Origin: Doris montereyensis
Taxonomy: Eukaryota > Mollusca > Gastropoda > Nudibranchia > Dorididae
DNA: 64,000 bases
Assembly (NCBI GenBank): GCA_037039925.1
Contig: JAXRKP010000438.1
Span: 26,001-90,000 of the forward strand
Direction of reading: 5' to 3'
Under the pieces are notes generated by a model. That model searched no databases, was not told the origin of the DNA, and saw nothing but the letters and a program-made list of their open reading frames with translations. Shown in pieces: positions 1-56,909 of this stretch. The translations under genes were made by a program, and so were the position numbers. Within the stretch, counting starts at the first letter, position 1. The number at the start of each line of letters is the position of its first letter.

Positions 1-86
1 CGTGTCAAATAAATCTAACGTCCAACATACTTTGATCATGAAACGTGTCAAATAAATCTAACGTCCAACATACTTTGATCATGCAA
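1..86. repeat. 43-bp direct repeat, two copies at the left edge
   Basis: The unit starting cgtgtcaaataaatctaacg occurs at 1-43 and 44-86 with one or two differences. It is probably the end of an array cut by the window edge. Confidence 0.8.
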
Positions 87-851
87 TTCTTGGAAATTTG
101 TGATTTTGATGTGAGTTGTATATAATATTTAATATAATATATAGAGTGGAGTAACGTCAACATAGCTATGGCATCAGTACAGTTATGAGTTAGTCAGTTA
201 TGTTTGATGTGTCTGTTCAAACTTCTCTTTATTGCTATAAAAATTCTCTTTATTTCAAAAACAGCTCCCATTTCAATAAAAATAAACGTTGTTTGTTCCA
301 TACGATATCTAAGAAGAATCTGTTGTCAATCTTATTTTACCTTAGTATGTGTTGTTGTTTTGCTGTTAAATGTAGCTAAACTGATGTTACAGTGGCTGTA
401 TTGATGTTACAAGGGAATTTTGGGACATTCTTTGGCATCAACCAATCAAAATGCACAGTTTATACAAATGGATCATTTTCATTACAAGATGGACTATGTT
501 TAGATATCTTCCAACGTCATAGGACGATTTATTTACACAAATAGGTTCCTTTCTTTACATGACCTCCACTTCTGGTTCTTAGGTAGCCGCATTGATGTTA
601 CACTAGAAAGATTTCATAATTCTATAACTTAGAAAAATCCTTTTTATATTCGATTCTGTCTGGTGCCCATAAATTGTTTCTATGCAGTCGTTTGTATTTG
701 TCTCGTTTTTGTTCCTATGGGGCTTCAATAATTATTTTGTGGTCTGTTTGTTTTTGTACACATCGTCAGTTGTATAACATAAGTGTCTAAGTCTGATCAT
801 ACTGAATAAAGAATGCTTATGTTTAAGTCAGGATTCCTTATATTGTTACTA
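87..851. other. AT-rich non-coding sequence, presumed helicase intron
   Basis: No exon, RNA gene or clear repeat was recognised here. By position it is intronic to the minus-strand helicase, whose 3' exons lie beyond the window. Confidence 0.5.
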
Positions 852-1415
852 CAGTAGTGACCGCCTAAATGCCCTGTGTTTGGGAAGCAGAGAAAACGGG
901 CATTTAGACGAAACGGGTATTTAGGCGAAAGTAGGTCAGAGACAACAATTTTTGGGTGGGGAGTGATCACTAAGGGAGTTCATCCAGTATGGTGCAGAAA
1001 TTCAACTTTTACAAAAATAAATGCGAGATATAGGGACACCTGGAGACTCTTTTAGCATTGAGGCGGTGAGCGCCAAGGCGTGGTTGATCATCGTTCGTCA
1101 CGATGACCATAAGGCACAATGCATACGGCCAATGCAAGACAGGGGGCAATAAAACTGTTCACACCTTGTTCCTCGATGCGTGCCCGGTCTATTAAAAACA
1201 CCAGGTGATTGCATGCAACTGACGACATCAAGAAAGAGCCGTGGACTTTATTTCTAATTGCCCTGTGACAAACCAGTGATCCAATGGACAAAGGCTGTGC
1301 TGTAGAGTGGCATTTAGGCGAAAATCTTGGTTTTGAAACGGGCATTTGAAGGGGCAATTTATATAGAAAATATTTGGTTCCACTGAGATTGTGGGCATTT
1401 AGGCGGTCACTACTG
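852..1415. mobile_element. Non-autonomous DNA transposon with 23-bp perfect terminal inverted repeats
   Basis: The left end CAGTAGTGACCGCCTAAATG at 852 and the right end at 1393-1415 are perfect inverted copies over 23 bp, defining a 564-bp element. It is preceded by TA, and the ends begin CAGT, as in pogo/Tigger-like Tc1-mariner relatives. The right flank is TC, so the TA duplication is not perfect. Subterminal copies of the gcatttaggcgaaa motif occur inside. A minus-strand ORF at 1357-1088 has no transposase motif I recognise. Confidence 0.75.
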
Positions 1416-1676
1416 TCTTTCTTTATTTCTAAAACCCTAATAAGATGATAACATTGTATTTGCCAAGCTCATATCAAGACCTTTGAAACTGAAAGCGTTG
1501 GGAAGTCATTTGTTTTGTCTTCTCAAAAATGCCCAAATTTGTCTACGGCATTTATGTTATACAACTGACGACATGCAAGTTGATACACAGGAGAGGTCAA
1601 CTAAATTTCATGATTTTGATTTGAAGTCAAAGCCAATGCAAGAGAAAAATGACAATGGTGAAAAACCACGGCATAC

Positions 1677-17065
<15,389 letters not shown>

Positions 17066-18871
17066 CTGAGGAAAAAGGGGGAAATACTGAAATAATGGTC
17101 TGATGCTAAAGAAGATCAATCATAATATCACGGCATTTCACCATTACATAGTGTAGAATTGTTTTTAGTCTCGTACTGAATTTCATCAACAGCACTGTAA
17201 ATCTCTTATTGGTATACAAGAATAAATTTGATTAAAAATAGGTGTCACGGTAATAGGAGACTATCTGTGCGATGTCACCAGACACCATTTCAAACAGCAG
17301 CGATAGGACCAGGATTTCAACAAAGACAAAAATTAGTTTGCTGAGCAAAAGTTACATGTGTCCCACACACTTCATCACCCCACCTATTGCACAAAAGAAG
17401 AGAACATAGTACACACTGCTCCTGAATGGGGTTAAACAGGATATATGGATGTGACAGAGAGCCGCCATTTGGATAGCAGTGCTAGTGCCTTCAGTAGGTC
17501 TTAAATTCATTCAATTATTGATAGGTGTGACTATTGAAGAGTCATTAATGATCAGGTACCTGAATAGAGAGAGAAAAAATGCTATTCATTAGTATCAAAT
17601 GACTGCTTCACCTACAAATGTCCATCATTATTGTATTCGTCAAAGTATCAAATAAAAACAAAACGGTATTATTGTTAGACACAGATCTAGATCTAGAATC
17701 TAGATCTAGATCTAGATCTAGTAGATCTAAGTAGATCTAAGTAGATGTTTAAATTCATAAATTCAGTCATTACAAAAACACTAGTCTAGAATATTCCTAG
17801 ATATATCATAGTGCCAGGGTCCATTTTTTTCGTCAGTAATTGGTGAACCGAATGAGTGATGAGCTTATTTCACCATTAAAATTAATGATGAATAGTGGCG
17901 ACGTTCATCCTTCAATAATGATCATTGATAGCTGGTGCCTTCACTCTAGTAAATTGTACATAGCTAGATGATTAGACCTAGATCGATCAAACATTTCATC
18001 TAGATCTTGATCTATCTAGTTCTAGATATCTATATACACATCTACATTATACCATCTTATCTTAGAATCTACTTTAACTTTTTCTCTTTCAAAAAATCAC
18101 TCACGTAAAGATATTACGTTATAAGGACACAATGACTCAAATGACTATTCCTCCTCGTCAAAGACAAAACGCATGGTTGGCAGTCTTGAAAGATTGTTTA
18201 TTTTCGTTTCGCAATTAAGACATTCTAATTTAGTTTTTTTATTTTCACAACATGTAATATCTTCCCGTATTCCGTGACTATATCAACAGTAATAGTATGC
18301 ATCCAACATCAGTTTCAGTAAGATTCAGTGGCAAACATAAATGCCAATTAGAACGATTTTAAAGACTATTTATGAATTTTCATTCTTTTTCCATGTTAAT
18401 TAAATATTTTCTCAATATTCATTTTAAGTATGTATTCAATATGTGTAATAATGGGTGCTAACAATGCGTTGTTGCTTGTTGCTGGAAGGAGGGTGATTAG
18501 AGGATTTCCATCTATGTTTGATGATCAGCAAAATATTCCATATCCCGTCGCCTGTGAAGCATATCTTTTTTACATTATAGAAATTCAAATAGGGAGAACA
18601 TGAATTTACAACGTTCTTCATTCAGAGGATTTTGTTTGTTTGTGAAAATCATATCATACTTTGAACCTTTTATTTATCCCGACCCATTCAAAAACAGTAC
18701 CGAAAAATGTTTCAAAACGAAATATAAACACATGACATTCGCGAACGCCGAAGATGCAAGCAGCGACCGACTGTCAATAGAACTTAGAAGTGAATCTCGC
18801 TATCTACTATCTAGGACGTCGCTCGCTCTCATCATAAGCTAGATCCACCTCTTGTTTTGTAAGCACCCACC
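17066..18871. promoter_or_regulatory. Interval between divergent genes, probable shared promoter region
   Basis: The helicase runs left from 17065 and PDXK runs right from 18872. No coding exon was recognised in between, although a helicase 5' UTR exon should lie here because an acceptor precedes its ATG. The last 150 bp before the PDXK ATG are richer in CG (ttcgcgaacgccgaag, aggacgtcgctcgctctc), and contain a CRE-like gacgtc. No TATA box was pinned down, so the start sites are unknown. Confidence 0.45.
17690..17740. repeat. Short (TAGATC)n microsatellite
   Basis: Repeated tagatctagatctagatc and agtagatctaag units. Related agatctag words are scattered through 17900-18030. Confidence 0.7.
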
Positions 18872-49563
<30,692 letters not shown>

Positions 49564-49827
49564 CGTTGATGCGGCCATAGATTTTGTCTTTTAAAAAAAA
49601 TTAACCTTAATGATTCATTCCGACTATGTGAAGGCTAGCTTTTACGAGGTTTTTATTTAATATTGAATGTGAACTCAAACCCCGTCATACTGCCATACCC
49701 GCTTACCACTGACTTTTTGCCAAGGAATGGAACGACCAACTTAAATACAAAAGCAATGGGGACGTTTTTTATATGCTACCATCCGCCAACAGTGAGGCAA
49801 GAACTTTCTTAATACTAATAGTTTTAA

Positions 49828-49833
49828 AATAAA
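49828..49833 (+). terminator. Possible PDXK poly(A) signal
   Basis: AATAAA 265 bp after the stop codon. No independent support for its use. Confidence 0.35.
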
Positions 49834-49849
49834 ACACTTCCCGTAATAC

Positions 49850-49995
49850 GGCCTGAGGAAAATATAGATTTACTATGTAAGTGGCCTTTTGAAAAATATA
49901 GATTTACTATGTAAGTGGCCTTTTGAAAAATATAGATTTACTATGTAAGTGGCCTTCTGAAAATATAGATTTACTGTGTAAGTGGCCTTATGAAT
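49850..49995. repeat. 34-bp repeat, four copies
   Basis: gaaaaatatagatttactat then gtaagtggccttttg, the last unit altered. It lies just after the possible PDXK poly(A) signal. Confidence 0.88.
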
Positions 49996-50464
49996 TATTA
50001 TGATACCGGTAGTTTTATATTTGTAGTACAGTAGAGTATTGTATCGTGCATTTTGATAACATTATCGTGTTATGCCTTCACTGCTACTATTACTTCTAGC
50101 CAATGTAGACAGTGAAGGCTACAATGCAATCATATTTCAATTGGGTTGCATAGGACAGTGGTGGTACAAAACAGTGCGGGCTAATGTATGATGATTTTCT
50201 TGTAATGCCACCTGTCATCATGATGTGCACTAGTTTGTGGTGTCAACACTAGGGCCTAACCTTCATAGACCCACAGTTAGCCACATGCTTCCATGGGTGT
50301 GTTAGTACTAGATACTAGATGTATCATGTGTGAGTCAAAACTCTGTTATACCGCTATTCTTGTTATACCGACACCGGCCCAAAAGTTGCTGGTATGACGG
50401 GGTTTGAGTATAATAGACACTTTGAGGAGTTTCTTTTTGTCTTCTAATGTTTCAATCTTTTGGA

Positions 50465-50610
50465 TATTGGTTATTCTTATTATTTTCATTCTTGTATAAT
50501 ATGTCTGTTTATTTGTATTTTTGTTTTCGTTCTTGTATAATATGTCTGTTTATTTATATTTTTGTTTTCATTCTTGCATAATATGTCTGTTTATTTGTAT
50601 TTTTGTTTGG
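50465..50610. repeat. Repeat of about 46 bp, three copies
   Basis: ttcttgtataatatgtctgt, ttatttgtatttttgttttc, with few changes. Confidence 0.85.
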
Positions 50611-50619
50611 TTAATTGTT

Positions 50620-51890
50620 TTGGGTTCTTTTGTCTTTAGAGAGAAATTTCATTTACTCTCTATCGCTGTTCTTGTTGGGTTGGGTTTTTTTTACTTCACG
50701 CTGTGATGATGCTGAAATCCTTTTAACTGTACAATATGTTATTTGTTCTAGTAATTTAAATGTGATTATGATAACTTTTTGTCAGAGTTTTCCATTCCTT
50801 TTGTATTATGAAGATAGCTTCAAAACAACATGGAACAAGGACATCAGACAGACAATGGTTTTCAACACCTGCCCTGTGTTCAGTTTTGATTATTTTTGCT
50901 GGCACAAGACAATTGTTCCCTCTGAGCTGTGCACGCGTGTGTGTGCGCACACACACCAAGGAGAAAAGGTGTGCACAGTTGAGTAAAAGAAATTTCTTGT
51001 CTATTGTTTATCCTCATGCACACAGTGCACACAATTGGGATTTTTTGGTCAAATTTTGCACAACACCAAAAATGTGCGCACACAGACTAGAAAACTTAGA
51101 CAGAACATTCCACAAGAATCCACTTTTTTTCCAGGTTCGATTCTAAACTTGAGACACTTTATTGTTCAGTTAGGATTATTTTCATACATACAAGACACAA
51201 CTTTGGTATTTAATTTCTTTTTCTCTTCTCTGTCCGTGAACGATGAATCAAACATTCAGGGGCATTCCATCATTGTTGAAAGACTGCTCAACACTCGGTT
51301 ACATTACATACATACCCTCCTTTTTCGGGAATTTTTGTTTTTTGTTTAGCGGCCAAGAAACAGAGATGAAGCTGTTCTTGTGGAAGGGGCATTGTTACGT
51401 TCGTGAGTAAGAATTAAGATTTGTAGGGTTTTTTTCATGCATATTTGTTTATATATTAAAGATATGCAAGTATTTTTATATTACGAGTTATGTTGAAGTG
51501 GAGAGGTGAAATGCTTGTGTTTTTTGCTTCGTCTTTTTGTTTGTGCTTAAATGGATGGGAAGAGGTTCTTGCATTAAGAAACTTCAAAGCATTTCTCTCA
51601 TTTTTGTGTGTATTGCTGCATGAAAGTATGGATAGAAAATCCACTTTCGTAACTCCATTATATCAACTATTTCATGTCAATACTGCTACTAAAACTTCTC
51701 TTTTGCCATATCACCAAAGATCACCATTGACGGCTTTGGTAGCCTATGCTAGACCGTGATACCAGTATCAAAATAGATCATGCCGATATTTTTGTTACAT
51801 TTGTTGCCTTATGATAATATATATGTATATATATTTATATATTATACTCAATCAGATCAAATTTGTTTTAATGCATTTATCATATTATTA
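50620..51890. other. Intergenic region downstream of PDXK, no gene recognised
   Basis: Several short overlapping ORFs on both strands (50615-51349) show no conserved motif. A GC-alternating gtgtgtgtgcgcacacacac-like stretch near 50935-50955 could form Z-DNA. Confidence 0.4.
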
Positions 51891-51922
51891 ATACAAAGTG
51901 GCGTCAAGTCAAAGGAGAAAAT

Positions 51923-52089
51923 GACAATAAGTAACTACTCCACCAATAAAAACAGAGCAAACAAGTGACGTTTCGGGTATAACCCTTCGTCAGACAACAA
52001 ACGAGAAATATCTAGAAATGACGAAGGGTTATACCCTCAAACGTCACGTGTTTGTTCTGTTTTTATTGGTCAGGTTGTCACTTATTGTC
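51923..52089. mobile_element. Complete foldback element E (167 bp)
   Basis: The arms gacaataagt...ccaccaataaaaacagagca, gtgacgtttcgggtataacc, cttcgtcagacaac and their inverse (acgaagggttataccctcaa, acgtcacgtgtttgttctgt, ttttattggt...acttattgtc) meet around a short centre. A MITE or foldback element of unknown superfamily. Confidence 0.8.
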
Positions 52090-52109
52090 GTTTTTCACCG
52101 TATCATATT

Positions 52110-53330
52110 ATTGGAGAGTTTTGTTTGCTAAGTGAGACATTTAATTTTAATAAGCTTCAGTCTCATTTTGAGATAATTTTTGTCGTATTGAAGAATTATC
52201 TATGAAATCAGGCTTAAAATCTATATACAGTGTATATAACTGTCTGGCATGAAAAAGTTATGAGCTGTAGTAGGTAATGGATTTCTGGAAGCAGATAGAT
52301 AATTGAGCTATAAACTATGATTTGTTTGATATACAATGCACAATAGTGGCTGGATAAAAGCACACTTTATATGATAAGCACATTCTGCAGAAACACATGT
52401 CTATATCTGCTGACCAAATTTCTACTATATAATACTTTTTCTCTGAATGTCTATCCATTATTTGCCTCAATGCAGGGGCTTTTCTTGTATAATCAGAGAT
52501 ATTTTTGTCACACACGGGAACAGATATCACCACCATAGCGATCAGTATTACTTAGTTACTGGGAAAATATGGTAGTCTTCTTCTGTCATAGTCCTTGTCA
52601 TATTTGGCTTCGTTAAATCGTTGTCTACCGGAGCACTACCAGGACGAAGGTGTCATGTCTAGCCTACATTCTCTATACTGCTCATTATGCATCTCTTGGA
52701 TTTACTGATGATCTCACTTAGAGTAGACTGGCTGTCTAGACTTTATCTTTGTAGATCGCAAATTTATGAATCACTAATCCGAAACACATCTCAATGTATA
52801 GGACTGAGACAATTAGACTGCGATATGATTGGCTGCGGCAATGAAAGGAGAATACACGTTGTTGTAGAGGACAGGTGAAAAATGACACACATACACAGCT
52901 CAGAGAAGAGAGTAAGGATGTGAGGACGGGGCTAAAGGCCCTTACTTAGTGATTGGCTCTTGAATCTCATCGTGTGCACATGTTCGATTGTACAGGGTGT
53001 AATCAATATAATTGCATGACACTTTTTACCAGTAGACCTGCATAACACGAGTTGTCTCCAATTGAGTTCCCATAAACACATGGTATGCATAAAAGCACGC
53101 TTTGTTACGGCGCCCAAAGGGCATGCGTTTAGCCAGCAACTACTGTATATGTATATCTAAAATGTTTAAACTTGGTGCATGTTTCACTCTGCATATAAAC
53201 TGTATTTCACATCTAGACCATCATCTAGTATCTAACCTGTTTACAGAAAAACTTTGATGAGACTTTGCTGTTCTTTGTTTGAAATGCACGTCCCAGACTG
53301 GCCATTGTTTTGTTGTGGTTTTATCCACTG
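52110..53330. other. Non-coding stretch, nothing recognised
   Basis: Mixed AT-rich DNA. Short ORFs on both strands lack motifs and splice context. Confidence 0.4.
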
Positions 53331-53331
53331 T

Positions 53332-53420
53332 ACACATGTATTACAATCAACTAGGGAAAGAATCTGTCTGTTGTCAATGTATTACAATCAACTAGGGAAA
53401 GAATCTGTCTGTTGTCAATG
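53332..53420. repeat. 41-bp direct duplication
   Basis: tgtattacaatcaactaggg and aaagaatctgtctgttgtcaa twice in a row. Confidence 0.85.
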
Positions 53421-53449
53421 TATTTATTTATTTAGTCTCACCTTATATA

Positions 53450-53735
53450 ATGTGGGGGGCTGTCGAACTGGGGATCATGAGATCCCGAGTTTGAATCCTA
53501 GCAAAGCTAGGTCTGACGTTGTGTTCCTTGGGAAAGACACTTTTAACATGCATTTGCCCCGCTCTGCCCAGGTGGAAATGGGTACAAGCACTAGCTTGGG
53601 AGTAAAACCCTGCATCAGACTAGTGTCTTGGCCAGAAGGGGATTTATTGTCACTTTTTCCACTTCATGCTATAGAAACCAGGATGAGCTCCAGCTCTATG
53701 GGCTGTAACGGCCTTGAAGGAACTTGACTTTATAT
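53450..53735 (+). mobile_element. SINE family C, near full length
   Basis: Head tgtcgaactggggatcatga, gatcccgagtttgaatccta (B-box GTTTGAATCC); body ccttgggaaagacactttta, ggtggaaatgggtacaagca, ctagcttgggagtaaaaccc; 3' end atgctatagaaaccaggatg and cttgaaggaacttgac. Confidence 0.85.
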
Positions 53736-53739
53736 GAGA

Positions 53740-54500
53740 TGGTTAGGGGACACTGGCGGTAGCTGCTACAATCAGACGTGCTGATTCCAAATTCGAGTTG
53801 ACCGAATTCCCGATTATTCCAAATTTGTTTTCTTTTAAATCCCAGAATTTCTATATGTATTTGAAACTGTTAATCCAAATCGTGAGCCGCTTGATCCAAA
53901 TTTTGTTGTGGTCAATTGAGAAAAATAAAGTCACGTCTCGATAGTCCAAACGCCTCCGCTCGAGTATTTTATCCTGATTATCGAGACATCTGGATTATCA
54001 AATCACCAATCAAAGTGACACTTTGTGCATCAGCTCAAAACCTATGGTAAAGAAGGCCTAGTGCATTTTAAAGGGCACAGAGTACTACGATGCTGTTCAT
54101 CACTGGCCATGACCTGTAAGAAAAAAGCAATATATTACAGTCGGATAGCTTTGATGCGACGTCAGCGGACTGGTTAGACTATCTCGAACAGTTGAGTGGT
54201 CGGTTTATTGAAGCATGAATTCTCTATATTGTGGTTACTTGTTTCAAAATTAGGCGTTCTTATATAAAATCCTGAATTTCAGATTATCGGGTACACATTA
54301 TGAAGTAAAAATCCCGTCCCAGCTTTTCTGTTTGGATTTCAAGACATCCAGATTATCGAGAACCAAATCCCGTCATAAATCGGAGTGAAACTTCACAATA
54401 ATTCCACACAAAGGCCCCTGGTTAATTTCTATTAAATTTAGGCAACCGAATAGATAGCATACACGTCATCGTAACAGTGCTATACCACGTAACCTGGACA
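53740..54500. other. Non-coding stretch with short inverted words
   Basis: Repeated phrases such as gattatcgagacatctggat, attatcgggtacac and atccagattatcgagaacca suggest a decayed element. No gene seen. Confidence 0.4.
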
Positions 54501-55375
54501 GATCGTAACACCATTCACACCTTTACCATTGCTGGTCTTTGTAACCTGGACAGATCAATTGTTGTGATACACCATTGTCTATTGTAGTGACTTTGTAAGC
54601 TGGACAGATCAATTGTTGTGATGCACCATTGTCTATTGTAGTGACTTTGTAAGCTGGACAGATCAATTGTTGTGATGCACCAGTTTTCTATTGTAGTGAC
54701 TTTGTAACCTGGACAGATCAATTGTTGTGATACACCATTGTCTATTGTAGTGACTTTGTAAGCTGGACAGATCAATTGTTGTGATGCACCAGTTTTCTAT
54801 TGTAGTGACTTTGTAAGCTGGACAGATCAATTGTTGTGATACACCAGTTTTCTATTGTAGTGACTTTGTAAACTGGACAGATCAATTGTTGTGATACACC
54901 AGTTTTCTATTGTAGTGACTTTGTAAACTGGACAGATCAATTGTTGTGATGCACCAGTTTTCTATTGTAGTGACTTTGTAAACTGGACAGATCAATTGTT
55001 GTGATACACCAGTTTTCTATTGTAGTGACTTTGTAAACTGGACAGATCAATTGTTGTGATACACCAGTTTTCTATTGTAGTGACTTTGTAAACTGGACAG
55101 ATCAATTGTTGTGATACACCAGTTTTCTATTGTAGTGACTTTGTAAGCTGGACAGATCAATTGTTGTGATGCACCAGTTTTCTATTGTAGTGACTTTGTA
55201 AGCTGGACAGATCAATTGTTGTGATACACAGTTTTCTATTGTAGTGACTTTGTAAACTGGACAGATCAATTGTTGTGATACACCAGTTTTCTATTGTAGT
55301 GACTTTGTAAACTGGACAGATCAATTGTTGTGATACACTAGTGTTTATTGTGTAGTGACTTTGCAAGTGGACCAA
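54495..55375. repeat. 55-bp array
   Basis: About 16 units of ctttgtaagctggacagatc, aattgttgtgatgcaccagt and tttctattgtagtga. Confidence 0.93.
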
Positions 55376-55659
55376 TGGTGTAGTGAACATCAAAAATGAA
55401 TGTGAGAGGGAGAGAGAGGGAGAATTTGAACATTTGTGTTAGTGTAAGTGCAGAAGGGATATACCTGTGATGACTCAGCCCATATTAATGCATTTAATAT
55501 AGTCAGTATCATATCTATATCGTATTGATAATAAAGTAATCAACCGCGTTAGTAGTCAATCAAAATAAGTTATTTTCTGTTAATCTTAATTCATAATTAA
55601 TCCAAATTCTTTGCCTGTTCCCGCACGATTTGGATTAAGTGGGTTCGACTATACTTCCT

Positions 55660-56090
55660 TCCTTTCACTCATCTTTCAACTTGCTGTTTCCTCTCAATTC
55701 ACCCAGAGAACACCATATATGATAGACAGTAAAATTTCAATTAAACAATCTTTTATATAATTGTCAGAAGAAGTGAATGGTAGAAAACACTTTGATTTTA
55801 GAAGCAGAGAAAGAAGAACATCCATTTTAGTAAACCCCCGTCCTGTCCATAGGTTTTTTTAGAATATTATTATTAGGTTTGATATATATATATTATTATT
55901 AGGTTTTATATATATATATTATTCTTATCTTTGATATATATATATATATAATTTGTGGGCAGTTGGCAGGTACTGCTGGTAGGTCTACTTCTTTCCATAT
56001 CTTTCATTTTGCTGTTTCCTCTTAATTCATCTTGAGAGCACCGCGATGGTGGACAGGGTAAATTTTTATGAAACAAACAAATAAATGATT
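55660..56090 (+). repeat. Family D copies with (TA)n between
   Basis: 55665-55750 (tttcaacttgctgtttcctc ... agaacaccatatatgataga) and 55955-56085 (gggcagttggcaggtactgc ... accgcgatggtggacagggt), separated by repeats of tattattaggttt and (TA)n at 55880-55950. Confidence 0.7.
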
Positions 56091-56602
56091 CTATTTTTAT
56101 ATGATATTTGTGTGAATGATCTATCAGAACAATAAACAAGGCTCTTGATATATTGTAATTGTAATACAAATTTTGTTTTTGATTATTTTTTCTCTTTTTT
56201 TTGGAGAAGATTTGTACCCATTATGGTGTATAGTCAAGTCAGGTTTAATTCGGGTATTGTTGGTGTATACTAATCCATTCTTGTGTGTGAGGCCGTGTTG
56301 TGTAGCAAAACTGTAGTATTGGGAGTTTGAAATCAGTTTGCCATCATGAAGATGTTTCAATTGATATTTGATGTGTTTATTGATTTGATGTATAACATCA
56401 TACATACATGCATACGATGGATAAGAAGAAATAAAATAGTTTTTTTCATGAATTAATACAAAGAGTTTCAACGTGTAATTTGCAATTTTATCGTGAAAGT
56501 ACAGTACATTGTATTGCCTGGCAAATACGTGTTGATTGGTGATGCTGGCAGGTCCTACTACTTTCCTTTCATCCTTTCACCTAGATCTATATCTTTCTTA
56601 CA

Positions 56603-56905
56603 TTGTGTGGCGTCGGTGGCCAAGTACTTAGGCCGATGGACTGGGGATCATGATGTCGTGGGTTTGAATCCTAGCAATACTAGGCCCGATGTTGTTTTCC
56701 TTGTGTTTATAATGGAAAAGACACTTAACACATTTTTTCCACTCGACCCAGGTGCAAATGGGCACAAGTACTAGCTTGGCAGTCAAAACATCGTCAGATT
56801 AGCATCCTGTCCAGGAGGTGATTATTATCACCTGTTCCACTTCACACCATGAATCCCGGATAAGCTCTGGCTTTGTGGACCGTAACCTCCTTGAAGGAAC
56901 TTGCC
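56603..56905 (+). mobile_element. SINE family C, near full length
   Basis: Head gtgtggcgtcggtggccaag, ggactggggatcatgatgtc, gtgggtttgaatcctagcaa; body ggaaaagacacttaacacat, ccaggtgcaaatgggcacaa; 3' end cttgaaggaacttgccg. The 27-bp array begins right after it. Confidence 0.87.
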
Positions 56906-56909
56906 GATA

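Noticed and set aside
1088..1357. Minus ORF of 89 residues as a transposase
   Set aside because: Lies inside the TIR element but shows no DDE or helix-turn-helix signature.
50808..51349. Overlapping plus and minus ORFs of 67-123 residues
   Set aside because: No motif or similarity that I recognise; opposite-strand overlap and ordinary length for chance ORFs.
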